DNA of 64,000 nucleotides from Terrabacter sp. 28 (GTDB taxonomy: Bacteria > Actinomycetota > Actinomycetes > Actinomycetales > Dermatophilaceae). Position 1 is the first letter of the stretch. Each line of letters starts with the position of its first letter. The stretch covers positions 107,123 to 171,122 of the forward strand of contig JYOE01000017.1 of the NCBI GenBank assembly GCA_000955875.1, in the 5' to 3' direction. Of this stretch, positions 53,747 through 62,241 are shown piece by piece. The notes beneath the pieces were generated by a model. That model was not told the DNA's origin. It made no database searches and saw only the letters and a program-made list of their open reading frames with translations. The position numbers and the translations under genes are program-made.

Positions 53747-54849
53747 AGATCGTTGCCGTAGAGGCGATCCCGTTTCGCATCCCCTACGTCAAGCCCTTGA
53801 GGTTCGCGAGCGGAGAGGTGCACCACGCCGAGCACGTCCTCGTGCGGGTGCGCACCGACGACGGTGTCGTCGGTGTCGCCGAGGCGCCGCCGCGGCCGTT
53901 CACCTACGGGGAGACCCAGCGCGGGATCGTCGCGGTCATCGAGACGATCTTCGCCCCGCAGGTCGTCGGCCTGTCGCTCACCGAGCGCGAGCGGATGTGG
54001 GCCCACCTCGACCGCACCGTCGGCAACCCGACCGCGAAGGCCGCGCTCGACATGGCCGTGTGGGACGCCTGCGGCAGGACGACCGGGCTGCCGGTCACCG
54101 AGCTGCTCGGCGCCTACACCGACCGCATGCGCGTGAGCCACATGCTCGGCTTCGACCAGCCCTCGGCGATGGTCGACGAGGCCCAGCGCATGCGCGACGA
54201 GTACGGCATCACCACCTTCAAGGTGAAGGTCGGACGCCGGCCGGCGTCCCTCGACGTCGACGTCGTGCGGGCACTGCGCGAGGCCCTGGGGCCCGACGTC
54301 GTGCTCTACGTCGACGGCAACCGCGGCTGGTCCGCCTCAGAGTCGGCGCGGGCCATGCGGCAGATGGCCGACCTCGACCTCGCCTTCGCCGAGGAGCTCA
54401 ACCCGGCTGACGACGTCATCGGGCGCCGCTGGCTCGTCAGCCAGCTCCACGTGCCCTTCATCGCCGACGAGTCGGCCACGACGCCCGCCGAAGTGACGCG
54501 CGAGGTGCTCGGTGGGTCGGCGAACGCCCTGTCCATCAAGACCGCCCGCACCGGGTTCACCGGCTCGCAGCGGATGCTGCACCTCGCCGAGGGGCTCGGG
54601 CTCGAGGTCGTCATGGGCAACCAGATCGACGGCCAGCTCGGGTCGGCCTGCGCCGTCGCCTTCGGCGCCGCCCACCGGCGCACCACGATGCACGCGGGCG
54701 AGCTGTCCAACTTCCTCGACATGAGCGACGACCTGCTGACCGAGCCGCTGCGCATCGTGGGCGGCGAGCTGGTCGTGCGACCCGGCGCCGGCCTCGGCGT
54801 CGAGGTCGACGAGGAGAAGCTTCGGCGCTATCGCGTCGACGCGTCCTGA
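53743..54849 (+). CDS. catB: Muconate cycloisomerase
   Basis: A 368-residue enolase-superfamily enzyme that converts cis,cis-muconate to muconolactone. The KxK motif TFKVKVG, Mg ligands Asp in LYVDGNRGW, Glu in EELNPADD and Asp in ADESAT, and Lys in SIKTART are all in place. The start is GTG at 53743, overlapping the LysR stop. The next gene, catA, starts 84 bp on, after a hairpin. Confidence 0.95.
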   Translation: MKIVAVEAIPFRIPYVKPLRFASGEVHHAEHVLVRVRTDDGVVGVAEAPPRPFTYGETQRGIVAVIETIFAPQVVGLSLTERERMWAHLDRTVGNPTAKAALDMAVWDACGRTTGLPVTELLGAYTDRMRVSHMLGFDQPSAMVDEAQRMRDEYGITTFKVKVGRRPASLDVDVVRALREALGPDVVLYVDGNRGWSASESARAMRQMADLDLAFAEELNPADDVIGRRWLVSQLHVPFIADESATTPAEVTREVLGGSANALSIKTARTGFTGSQRMLHLAEGLGLEVVMGNQIDGQLGSACAVAFGAAHRRTTMHAGELSNFLDMSDDLLTEPLRIVGGELVVRPGAGLGVEVDEEKLRRYRVDAS

Positions 54850-54867
54850 CTCCACTGTCACGGCGCG

Positions 54868-54887
54868 GGCGACGTACCGACGTCGCC
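54868..54887 (+). promoter_or_regulatory. Hairpin between catB and catA
   Basis: GGCGACGT-ACCG-ACGTCGCC forms a perfect 8-bp stem with a tetraloop, 46 nt before the catA ATG. It may be an attenuator or mRNA-processing element that sets catA-catC expression. No T tract follows. Confidence 0.45.
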
Positions 54888-54932
54888 GCCACCAGTCCAG
54901 AGCACCACCCAACAGCGAGAACAGGAACCACC

Positions 54933-55805
54933 ATGACCACCGATCTGCACCTCAACGGCGAGGTCGCGACCGCCGCGGCCTCCGGCAACGCGGCCACGGA
55001 GCGCTTCGCCACCGACAAGTCCGCCTTCGCCGCCGTCAAGGACACGCCTCCGGAGCGCGTCGACCTGCTGGCCCGCTCGGTCCTCGAGGCGGTCTACGAG
55101 ACCATCCGCCGCGAGAAGGTGACCTACGACGAGTACAACGCGCTCAAGGCGTGGCTCATCCAGGTCGGCAAGGACGGCGAGTGGCCGCTCTTCCTCGACG
55201 TCTGGGTCGAGCACGTCGTCGAGGAGGTCGCCACCGACCACCGCGAGGGCAGCAAGGGCACCATCGAGGGCCCCTACTACGTGCCCGGCTCTCCCGAGCA
55301 GGGCGCTCGCGGCTCCGTGCCGACGCGCGACGGCGAGGCGGGTACGCCTCTCGCCTGGACCGGGACGGTCACCTCGACCGACGGCACCCCGCTCGAGGGC
55401 GCGAAGATCGAGCTCTGGCACGCCGACAACGACGGCTTCTACTCGCAGTTCGCCCCCGGCATCCCCGAGTGGAACCTCCGCGGCTCGTTCACGGTCGGCG
55501 CCGACGGTGCCTTCGAGATTCACACCATCCAGCCGGCGCCCTACCAGATCCCGACCGACGGTGCCTGCGGCAAGCTCATCGCGGCGGCCGGCTGGCACGC
55601 CTGGCGTCCGGCGCACCTGCACGTCAAGGTGTCGGCCCCCGGGCACGAGCTGCTCACGGCGCAGCTCTACTTCCCGGGCGACGAGCACAACGACGACGAC
55701 ATCGCCTCGGCGGTCAAGCCCGAGCTGGTCCTCGACCCCCGCCCCCAGGACGACGGCTCGGTGACGGTCGACTACGGCTTCGTCCTGGACCCGGTGCGCG
55801 CCTGA
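54933..55805 (+). CDS. catA: Catechol 1,2-dioxygenase
   Basis: A 290-residue intradiol dioxygenase that cleaves catechol to cis,cis-muconate. The helical N-terminal domain is followed by GTIEGPYYVPGSPE and the iron site: Tyr in EGPYYVPG, Tyr in DNDGFYSQF, His in WRPAHLHVKV (two His). A hydroxyquinol dioxygenase would be an alternative, but the catB and catC neighbours point to catechol. CatC starts on the last base of its stop. Confidence 0.93.
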   Translation: MTTDLHLNGEVATAAASGNAATERFATDKSAFAAVKDTPPERVDLLARSVLEAVYETIRREKVTYDEYNALKAWLIQVGKDGEWPLFLDVWVEHVVEEVATDHREGSKGTIEGPYYVPGSPEQGARGSVPTRDGEAGTPLAWTGTVTSTDGTPLEGAKIELWHADNDGFYSQFAPGIPEWNLRGSFTVGADGAFEIHTIQPAPYQIPTDGACGKLIAAAGWHAWRPAHLHVKVSAPGHELLTAQLYFPGDEHNDDDIASAVKPELVLDPRPQDDGSVTVDYGFVLDPVRA

Positions 55806-56080
55806 TGCTCTTCGCGGTCCGCATGGACGTGGACATCCCGCGCGACCTCGACCCCGCGGTGCGGGACGAGACGGTCGCGCGGGAGAAGGCCTACTCGCAG
55901 CAGCTGCAGCGGGCGGGGGAGTGGCGCCACATCTGGCGCGTCGTCGGGCAGTACTCCAACATCAGCGTCTTCGATGTCGCGTCGAACGAGCGCCTGCACG
56001 AGATCCTCTGGGGGCTGCCGCTCTTCCCCTACATGACGATCGAGGTGACACCGCTCGCGACGCATCCGTCGGCGGTCTGA
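55805..56080 (+). CDS. catC: Muconolactone delta-isomerase
   Basis: A 91-residue isomerase (MLFAVRMDVDIPRDLDP start; WRVVGQYSNISVFDV and LPLFPYMTIEVTPLATHPSAV) that converts muconolactone to 3-oxoadipate enol-lactone. The ATG shares one base with the catA stop. It is the last gene of the cat operon, and a hairpin follows. Confidence 0.96.
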   Translation: MLFAVRMDVDIPRDLDPAVRDETVAREKAYSQQLQRAGEWRHIWRVVGQYSNISVFDVASNERLHEILWGLPLFPYMTIEVTPLATHPSAV

Positions 56081-56108
56081 GCAGGGGCGCTCACCCGGAT
56101 GGAGGGGC

Positions 56109-56142
56109 GCGCGCCGTCTTTGGCGAGGGGGAGACGGCGCGC
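56109..56142 (+). terminator. Possible terminator after catC
   Basis: Perfect 11-base arms (56109-56119 with 56132-56142, GCGCGCCGTCT and its complement) enclose a 12-nt loop, 28 bp after the catC stop. The long loop and the lack of a T tract make this less certain. Confidence 0.55.
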
Positions 56143-56218
56143 CCGGCGCGCTGCGGCGGCGTCGAGGCCGGTCGCGTGGCAGGGTGGAAGGCCCGAGGCC
56201 ACCACCGATTGGAACGCG

Positions 56219-56866
56219 ATGCCGCCGCGCGTGTCAGGGCAGACCCGCATCGACCTGGCGCACCTTCCGCCCGAGCTGCGTGACCTCGTCGAGGCTCTCG
56301 TCGACGGCGGCGAGGTCACCGTCGACCGAGACGGTATGCCGGTGGGCACCCTCTCCTTCCGGCCCGCCGTCCTCACGGGAACGGTGCACCCGGCCCCCGG
56401 TGGGCGCGACGAGCCCGACCCTGCCGCGCCGCTCGGCCGTCCACTGCCGGGGGGTGTGAAGGTGGTCGTGACGACGATGCGCCTCTCGCGCGAGGCCCGT
56501 CAGCGGCTCGGCGACGCGATGGGCCCGGACTTCCTCGTCGTCGACTTCGCCGACGCGCCCGACTCGGCCGACATCGTCCTCAGCCACCCCGTCAGTCCGC
56601 AGCTGCTGGGGCGCTTCCACCTCCTGTTCCCCGACGCCCAGGTCATCGTCACCGAGATCCACGACCCCGAGCTCGGCATCGACGTCACCGGCCCGGTCGG
56701 CCGCATCCTCGACGCAGGGGTGCAGGCGTACCTTCCCGCCCGCCCCGTCGCGAAGGTCGCCGAGAACGTCCGGGCCTACCTCGCGGCCGACGAGCAGCGT
56801 CGGCTGACCCGCGGCTCCGGTCCGGTGGCCGGGGCCTTCCTCATGCCGCCACCGGACGACCGGTAG
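56219..56866 (+). CDS. Protein of unknown function
   Basis: A 215-residue protein. The N-terminal third (ELRDLVEALVDGGEVTVDRDGMPVGTL) resembles the beta-hairpin of Phd/YefM-type antitoxins; the rest (VKVVVTTMRLSREARQRLGDAMG... FLVVDFADAPDSADIVLSHPV) looks like an alternating alpha/beta fold. No active-site motif is recognised. The ATG at 56219 is preferred to a longer Arg-rich frame. It lies after the cat operon and converges on arsC, so its context gives no role. Confidence 0.6.
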   Translation: MPPRVSGQTRIDLAHLPPELRDLVEALVDGGEVTVDRDGMPVGTLSFRPAVLTGTVHPAPGGRDEPDPAAPLGRPLPGGVKVVVTTMRLSREARQRLGDAMGPDFLVVDFADAPDSADIVLSHPVSPQLLGRFHLLFPDAQVIVTEIHDPELGIDVTGPVGRILDAGVQAYLPARPVAKVAENVRAYLAADEQRRLTRGSGPVAGAFLMPPPDDR

Positions 56867-56904
56867 CGGGCGGCCGGGTTGGGCCCGTCAGCCGCCTGAC
56901 CGGC

Positions 56905-57324
56905 TCAGCGGCCGGACAGCTCCTCAACGAGCGCCTCCACCCTGGCGCGGATCTCGTCGCGGATGGGACGCACGTGCTCGAGGTCCTGGCCGGCCGGGTC
57001 GTCGAGCACCCAGTCCTCGTACCGCTTCCCGGGGTAGAAGGGGCAGGCGTCGCCGCAGCCCATCGTGACGACGACGTCGGCCTCGCGCACGGCGGCGTCG
57101 GTCAGCAGCTTCGGTGCCTCGGCGGTGATGTCCACGCCCTCCTCGGCCATGGCCTGCACGGCGACCGGGTTGACCTGGTCGGCAGGCGCGGAACCTGCGG
57201 ACAGCACCTGGATGCGGTCGCCGGCGAGGTGCTGGAGGTAGCCGGCGGCCATCTGCGAGCGGCCCGCGTTGTGCACACAGACGAAGAGGACCGTGGGCCG
57301 GGTGTCAGAGACGTCGTCGATCAC
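56905..57324 (-). CDS. arsC: Arsenate reductase (LMW phosphatase/thioredoxin type)
   Basis: A 139-residue enzyme that reduces arsenate to arsenite. The P-loop CVHNAGRSQM (Cys16-x5-Arg22) is at the N-terminus and a CGDAC pair follows in VVTMGCGDACPFYPG, as in thioredoxin-coupled ArsC. The start is GTG at 57324, which overlaps the aquaglyceroporin gene by 4 bases. In the Sinorhizobium ars operon arsenite leaves through an aquaglyceroporin, and the same pairing occurs here. Confidence 0.93.
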   Translation of the reverse strand: MIDDVSDTRPTVLFVCVHNAGRSQMAAGYLQHLAGDRIQVLSAGSAPADQVNPVAVQAMAEEGVDITAEAPKLLTDAAVREADVVVTMGCGDACPFYPGKRYEDWVLDDPAGQDLEHVRPIRDEIRARVEALVEELSGR

Positions 57325-58010
57325 GGGACTGCCTTTCGGGCTGGAGGGAAGATGCGGCGTACCGGATGGAGGAGGGCGACCGCGCCCAGTCCGAGCGCCC
57401 CACCGAGCAGCTGGGCGAGCACGAAGGCGGGAGCGCTCGACGGCGCGATGCCGGCGAAGGTGTCGGTGACGGTTCGGGCGAGGGTGACGGCCGGGTTGGC
57501 GAACGACGTCGAGCTGGTGAACCAGTACGCGGCCGTGATGTAGGCAGCGACGGCGTACGCGACGCGGCTGTTGTCGGCGCCCCGCAGCGTGCCGAAGACG
57601 ACGAGCACCAGGCCCATGGTGGCGACGACCTCGCCGAGCCACAGCCCTGAACCGGAGCGGACGTGCTGGGAGACGGCCACGGCGGGCAGGTCGAACATGA
57701 GGTTCGCGACGACGGCGCCGATGAGCCCGCCGACCACCTGGGCGGCGACGAGGGTGACTGCCGTGCGGGTGGAGAGGGTCCCCAGCGCCCGCTCGAGCAC
57801 CGTCACGACGGGGTTGAACGAGGCCGACACCGGGTGCAGCGCGAGGATCAGCGCGACGAGGACGGCCCCCGTCGCGAGCGAGTTCTCGAGCAGCTGCAGG
57901 CCGACGTTCCCCGGGGAGAGACGGCTCGCCGCGATGCCCGAGCCGATGACGGTGGCGACGAGGAACGCGGTGCCGACCAGCTCGGCCGCCGCCTTCTGGC
58001 GCAGCCTCAC
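57321..58010 (-). CDS. Aquaglyceroporin-like channel, arsenite efflux (AqpS-like)
   Basis: A 229-residue MIP-family protein with six membrane helices. The two half-helix motifs are FNPVVTV and FANPAVTLA, so the first is NPV instead of NPA. Position between arsR and arsC, with 4-base overlaps on both sides, suggests a channel for arsenite leaving the cell. The start is GTG at 58010, overlapping the arsR stop. Confidence 0.87.
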   Translation of the reverse strand: MRLRQKAAAELVGTAFLVATVIGSGIAASRLSPGNVGLQLLENSLATGAVLVALILALHPVSASFNPVVTVLERALGTLSTRTAVTLVAAQVVGGLIGAVVANLMFDLPAVAVSQHVRSGSGLWLGEVVATMGLVLVVFGTLRGADNSRVAYAVAAYITAAYWFTSSTSFANPAVTLARTVTDTFAGIAPSSAPAFVLAQLLGGALGLGAVALLHPVRRIFPPARKAVP

Positions 58011-58354
58011 GACGCGGTGTCGGAGATCAGCGTCGCCAAGGAGGACATCGCGGCCGGGTTGGAGCGGTAGTAGACCCAGACCCCCCGCTTCTCCCGGTCG
58101 AGCAGGCCCGCCTCGTGGAGCACCTTGAGGTGGTGGCTGATCGTCGGCTGCGACAGCTCGAACGCGTCGTTGAGATCGCACACGCAGGCCTCGCCACCCT
58201 CGTGCGAGGCGACCAGCGAGAGCAGCCGGAGGCGTACGGGGTCGGCGAGCGCCTTGAGCAGCGGCGCGATCCGCTCGGCGGCCTCCTGGTCCAGGGGCTC
58301 GCGGCTGAGCGGCGAGCAGCAGGCGACCGCCTCGACCGGCGTGAGGGTCAACAT
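58007..58354 (-). CDS. arsR: ArsR-family arsenic-responsive repressor
   Basis: A 115-residue winged-helix repressor. The metalloid site CVCDL (in EACVCDLNDAF) and helix-turn-helix LSQPTISHHLKVLHEAGLL are typical, and an extra Cys-Cys pair is near the N-terminus (VACCSPL). No strong Shine-Dalgarno site precedes the ATG at 58354. It is divergent from the CadI-like gene; operator-like elements are in the 101-bp gap. Confidence 0.9.
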   Translation of the reverse strand: MLTLTPVEAVACCSPLSREPLDQEAAERIAPLLKALADPVRLRLLSLVASHEGGEACVCDLNDAFELSQPTISHHLKVLHEAGLLDREKRGVWVYYRSNPAAMSSLATLISDTAS

Positions 58355-58370
58355 CGAAGAGTTCGACACG

Positions 58371-58440
58371 CGTCGATATTGACAGAAGTCGATGTCTTGG
58401 TGCAACCTCGGTCTGTCGTCACATCGACAACCATCAATGT
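58371..58440. promoter_or_regulatory. ArsR operator region
   Basis: The gap between arsR and the CadI-like gene holds ACATCGACAACCATCAATGT (58421-58440), an imperfect inverted repeat of the ArsR type (ends ACAT...ATGT). A second related patch is CGTCGATATTGACAG at 58371-58385. Together they could bind ArsR at both promoters. Confidence 0.6.
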
Positions 58441-58455
58441 CTAGGAGATGTCCGC

Positions 58456-58911
58456 ATGAAGCGCATCCAGCTCGCCATCAACGTCGACGACCTCCAGTCG
58501 TCGATCGACTTCTACTCCACGCTCTTCGACGCCCAGCCGGCCAAGGTCCGCCCCGGCTATGCCAACTTCTCCATCGCACAGCCGCCGCTCAAGCTCGTCC
58601 TCATCGAGCAGCCGGGGCAGGGAGGCAGCCTCAACCACCTCGGCGTGGAGGTCGGCGACGTCGACACGGTCGACGCCGAGCAGACGCGACTCGCGCAGCG
58701 GGGTCTGGCGACCCTCGACGAGCGAGGCACGACGTGCTGCTACGCCAAGCAGGACAAGTTCTGGGTCGAGGGGACGCCGGACGGTGAGCGCTGGGAGGTC
58801 TACACCGTGCTCGCCGACAGTGCGACCTTCAGCGAGCCGGCCGAGGCGAACACCTGCTGCGGCACCTCGACGCAGGCGCAGGCCGCCCCGACCGTCTCCG
58901 CCTGCTGCTAG
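58456..58911 (+). CDS. CadI/ArsI-family metalloenzyme
   Basis: A 151-residue glyoxalase-fold protein. It has the vicinal Cys94-Cys95 pair in TTCCYAKQDKFW, His61 in NHLGVEV and Glu114 in ERWEVY, and extra Cys at 134-135 and 150-151. Position 5, a His ferrous ligand in ArsI C-As lyases, is Gln (RIQLAINV), as in Mycobacterium CadI. The CadI-type, cadmium/arsenic-induced protein is therefore the better call. It is divergent from arsR, with AGGAG 8 nt before the ATG. Confidence 0.88.
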   Translation: MKRIQLAINVDDLQSSIDFYSTLFDAQPAKVRPGYANFSIAQPPLKLVLIEQPGQGGSLNHLGVEVGDVDTVDAEQTRLAQRGLATLDERGTTCCYAKQDKFWVEGTPDGERWEVYTVLADSATFSEPAEANTCCGTSTQAQAAPTVSACC

Positions 58912-58981
58912 CGGCGCGCCTGTTCGGCGACGCACTGGTTGGGTACCTCCCCCGAGACGGACCAGCTCACCAGGAGGCCCA

Positions 58982-59740
58982 GTGTCGATCGAACCGAGTC
59001 GCGAGTCAGTCCCCACCCACGTCGATCAGCTCGTCCTCGTGCGCCACGGCGAGAGCGTCGGCAACCTCGCGGACGCCGACGCCCGACGTCGAGGCCTCGG
59101 TCGCCTCGACCTCGACACGCGCGACCCGGACACCCCGCTGTCGGACCAGGGCAGGCAGCAGGCCGGCGTCCTGGCCCGGGCCGTCGCCGCACTCGACCCG
59201 GACGAGCAGCCCGAGGTGGTGCTGAGCTCGCCGTACGCGCGGGCCGCGCAGACGGCCCACGTGGTCACCGAGCGACTCCGCCTGCGGCCCACGCTCGACG
59301 AACGACTGCGCGAACGGGACCTCGGCGTCTTCGACGGGCTCACGGGGGCCGGCATCCGCGAGTCCTACCCCGATGAGGCGGAGCGGCGTGCCCGGCTCGG
59401 CAAGTTCTACTACCGCCCTCCCGGCGGGGAGAGCTGGACCGACGTCGCCCTCCGGGTGCGACACGTCCTCGTCGACCTCGCCGCCGTCTACGCCGGTCGC
59501 CGGGTCTGGGTGTTCACGCACCAGGCCGTCATCATGAGCTTCCGGCTCGTGCTCGAAGGGCTCGACGAGCAGCGCCTGCTCGAGCTCGACCGGGACGAGC
59601 CCCTCGGGAACTGCTCGCTGACGCGCTACCGCCGCGGCGCCGAGGGCCCGCTCGAGCTGGTGTCCTTCGCCGACACCTCGCACCTCGAGGACTCCGAGAC
59701 CGAGGAGACCCACGAGACGGCCGCGTCCGAGGTGGGGTGA
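58982..59740 (+). CDS. Histidine phosphatase family protein
   Basis: A 252-residue phosphoglycerate-mutase-like phosphatase: LVRHGESVGNL near residue 18, SSPYARAAQTA, and FTHQAVIMSFR with the second catalytic His. GTG at 58982 follows AGGAGG. The end overlaps the NAD(P)HX dehydratase start by 4 bases (GTGA), so both share a transcript. The substrate is unknown. Confidence 0.87.
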   Translation: MSIEPSRESVPTHVDQLVLVRHGESVGNLADADARRRGLGRLDLDTRDPDTPLSDQGRQQAGVLARAVAALDPDEQPEVVLSSPYARAAQTAHVVTERLRLRPTLDERLRERDLGVFDGLTGAGIRESYPDEAERRARLGKFYYRPPGGESWTDVALRVRHVLVDLAAVYAGRRVWVFTHQAVIMSFRLVLEGLDEQRLLELDRDEPLGNCSLTRYRRGAEGPLELVSFADTSHLEDSETEETHETAASEVG

Positions 59741-60636
59741 CGACGATGCCTGCTGACACCCCGCGCGACGTCGACGCCGAGCTGCTGCGCGAGTGGCCGC
59801 TCCCGGCGTCCGACGGCGACAAGTCCGAGCGGGGCACGGTGCTCGTCGTCGGTGGGTGCCGCCAGACACCCGGCGCCGTCGTCCTCGCCGCCGAGGCGGC
59901 GCTGCGGGTCGGTGCCGGCAAGGTGCAGGTCGCGACGGCCGCGGACGCGGCTCCGGCCCTGTCGGTGCTCGTTCCCGAGGCCTACGTCGAGGCATTGCCC
60001 GTCCTCGCGTCGGGTGACCTCGCTGCGGCGGGCGCCGAACGCATCCTCGAGCTCGCCGAGGCGGTCGACGTGGTCCTGCTCGGGCCCGGGCTGGGCGACG
60101 CCGAGTGCGCCCGGATGCTGCTCGAACGGGTGGTGCCTCACCTCGACGCAGCAGTCGTCATCGACGCTCTCGGGACGGCATACCTCACGGGCAACCTCGA
60201 AGGCGTGCGCCACCTCCGGGGACGGATCCTCCTCACCCCCAACGCAACCGAGTTGGCCGAGACGCTCCAGATGCCTGAGTCGGAGGTCGCCGCAGACCCT
60301 CTCGGCGCTGTGCGCAGGCTGTCCGAAGAGACCGGTTCCGTGGTGCTCGGTGGGGGAGAGGAGTCGTGCATCGCCACGCCGCACGGCGATTCGTGGCGTC
60401 ACGACGGCGGTGCCCCCGGTCTCGCCACCGCAGGCTCGGGCGACGTCAAGGCAGGTGTCGTGGCCGGTCTCATGGCGCGGGGCGCCCCGCCCGAGCAGGC
60501 GGCGGTCTGGGGCACGTGGACGCACGGACGTGCCGGCGAGGTGCTCGACGACGAGATGCCGGGCTTCCTCGCCCGCGACCTGTGCCAGCGGATCCCCCGT
60601 GAGCTCGCTGCGGTGGAGCGTTCTTCGGGCGGGTGA
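59737..60636 (+). CDS. nnrD: ADP-dependent NAD(P)H-hydrate dehydratase
   Basis: A 299-residue ribokinase-like protein equal to the C-terminal YjeF domain. It repairs hydrated NAD(P)H. The family motif APGLATAGSGDVKAGVVAGLMARG carries the catalytic Asp, with SERGTVLVVGG and LLGPGLGD earlier. The GTG at 59737 (GTGA) is used; ATG at 59746 is the alternative. No epimerase (NnrE) part is fused. Confidence 0.88.
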   Translation: MTTMPADTPRDVDAELLREWPLPASDGDKSERGTVLVVGGCRQTPGAVVLAAEAALRVGAGKVQVATAADAAPALSVLVPEAYVEALPVLASGDLAAAGAERILELAEAVDVVLLGPGLGDAECARMLLERVVPHLDAAVVIDALGTAYLTGNLEGVRHLRGRILLTPNATELAETLQMPESEVAADPLGAVRRLSEETGSVVLGGGEESCIATPHGDSWRHDGGAPGLATAGSGDVKAGVVAGLMARGAPPEQAAVWGTWTHGRAGEVLDDEMPGFLARDLCQRIPRELAAVERSSGG

Positions 60637-60663
60637 CCCGGCCGGCGCGGGTACGTCCCTGTC

Positions 60664-61326
60664 ATGATCGACACCGTCATCCTCGACGTCGACGGCACGC
60701 TCGTCGACAGCAACTACCACCATGCCCTCGCGTGGTCGCGGGCGTTCCGGCGGCACGGCCACGACGTCGAGCTGTGGCGCATCCACCGGGCCATCGGGAT
60801 GGGCGGCGACAAGCTCGTGGCGCACGTGACCGGCGACGACGTCGAGCAGTCCGAGGGCGACGCGCTCCGCGAGGACTGGACCCGTGAGTTCGACGGGCTG
60901 ATCGGCGAGGTGCGCCCCTTCGCGGGCAGCCGACCGTTGCTCGAGTCGGTCAAGGAGATGGGTCTGCACCTCGTGCTGGCGAGCTCGGGACAGCCGAAGC
61001 ACGTGCAGACCTTTCTCGATCTCGTCGGTGGGCGGTCGCTGGCGGACGCGTGGACGACGTCCGACGACGTCGAGGAGAGCAAGCCGGCGGCCGACCTGCT
61101 GGCCGTCGCCCTGGAGAAGGGGGGTGGCCGTCGCGGTGTCATGGTGGGTGACGCGACGTGGGACGCCGAGGCGGCCGTGAACGGTGGCCTGCCGGCCATC
61201 GGCGTGCTCACGGGTGGCTTCGCGGAGGCCGAGCTGCGTGAGGCGGGAGCCGTCCATGTGTATGCCGGCCCGTCCGAGCTGAGGTCCGCCCTGACCGACG
61301 GTCTGCTCGACGGACTCGGGGACTGA
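60664..61326 (+). CDS. HAD-family phosphatase/beta-phosphoglucomutase-like
   Basis: A 220-residue HAD hydrolase: motif I DVDGTLVDSNYHH, motif II ASSG, motif III Lys in ESKPAAD and motif IV MVGDATWDAEAA. The alpha-helical cap between motifs I and II places it with phosphoglycolate-phosphatase or phosphoglucomutase-type enzymes; the substrate cannot be told. It lies 27 bp after nnrD. Confidence 0.85.
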   Translation: MIDTVILDVDGTLVDSNYHHALAWSRAFRRHGHDVELWRIHRAIGMGGDKLVAHVTGDDVEQSEGDALREDWTREFDGLIGEVRPFAGSRPLLESVKEMGLHLVLASSGQPKHVQTFLDLVGGRSLADAWTTSDDVEESKPAADLLAVALEKGGGRRGVMVGDATWDAEAAVNGGLPAIGVLTGGFAEAELREAGAVHVYAGPSELRSALTDGLLDGLGD

Positions 61327-61421
61327 CGAGCGGCCCCAGTGGAGGGCACCGCCGCGCAGCTGCCGACCTGGTATGCCGTCCGGCGGGGAACCGTCCTGTC
61401 GACCCTTGTCGCCAGGTCCGG

Positions 61422-62192
61422 TCAGCGTGGTGTCGTCATGACCTCGGCGCCGTCGTCGGTGATGGCGATGGTGTGCTCGCTGTGGGCGGTGCGGCAGCCG
61501 GTGGCACTGCGCAGGGTCCACCCGTCGGGGTCGGTGACGAGCTCTGCCGTGTCGGCCATCACCCAGGGCTCGAGCGCGAGCAGGAGGCCGGGGCGCAGGG
61601 TGTAGCCGCGGCCCGGCCGACCGTTGTTGGGCACGTGCGGGTCCTGGTGCATCGTCGAGCCGACACCGTGCCCGCCGAACTGGGTGTTGACGGTGTAGCC
61701 GGCGCCCTCGAGCACCGTGCCGATGGCGTGGGAGAGGTCGCCGATGCGCGTCCCGGGCCCGGCCGTGGCGATGGCGGCGGCGAGGGCGTGCTCGGTGGCG
61801 TCGATGAGCGCCACGCTCTCGGCCGGCTGGGCCTCACCGACGACGAAGCTGATGGCGGAGTCGGCGACGACCCCGTCCAACGAGACGGCGAGGTCGAGCG
61901 ACAGCAGGTCGCCGTCGGCGAGTGTGTAGTCGTGGGGGAGGCCGTGCAGCACGGCGTCGTTGACGGACGTGCAGATGTGGTGCCCGAAGGGGCCGCGTCC
62001 GAACGACGGCGCGTAGTCCACGTAGCAGGACTCGGCCCCCGCCTCCTCGATCATGGCCTTGGTCCACCGGTCGATGTCGAGCAGGTTCGTGCCGACCGCG
62101 ACGCGGCCGCGCACCGACTGGAGGATGTGCCCCACGAGGGCTCCCGTCGCTCGGGCGCGGGCCAGCTGCCCGGGGTGGAGGAGCTCGATCAT
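61422..62192 (-). CDS. map: Methionine aminopeptidase, type I
   Basis: A 256-residue M24 metallopeptidase that removes the initiator Met. Metal ligands are visible: Asp in LSLDLAVSLDG, Asp in VADSAISF, His in FGGHGVGSTMHQDPHV, Glu in ALEPW and Glu in SEHTIAI. It converges on the HAD gene. A probable second copy for housekeeping use cannot be excluded. Confidence 0.92.
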   Translation of the reverse strand: MIELLHPGQLARARATGALVGHILQSVRGRVAVGTNLLDIDRWTKAMIEEAGAESCYVDYAPSFGRGPFGHHICTSVNDAVLHGLPHDYTLADGDLLSLDLAVSLDGVVADSAISFVVGEAQPAESVALIDATEHALAAAIATAGPGTRIGDLSHAIGTVLEGAGYTVNTQFGGHGVGSTMHQDPHVPNNGRPGRGYTLRPGLLLALEPWVMADTAELVTDPDGWTLRSATGCRTAHSEHTIAITDDGAEVMTTPR

Positions 62193-62241
62193 CTCGGGGG
62201 GCCTTCCTGCGCCTGCTCTGTCGGGTCGTGCGACCGGGCGG

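Noticed and set aside
54933..55805. Hydroxyquinol 1,2-dioxygenase as partner of maleylacetate reductase
   Set aside because: The gene is translationally linked to catC and follows catB, so catechol 1,2-dioxygenase is the simpler call.
58456..58911. Calling the glyoxalase-fold protein an ArsI C-As lyase
   Set aside because: The first iron ligand His is Gln and the overall sequence follows CadI; lyase activity should not be assumed.
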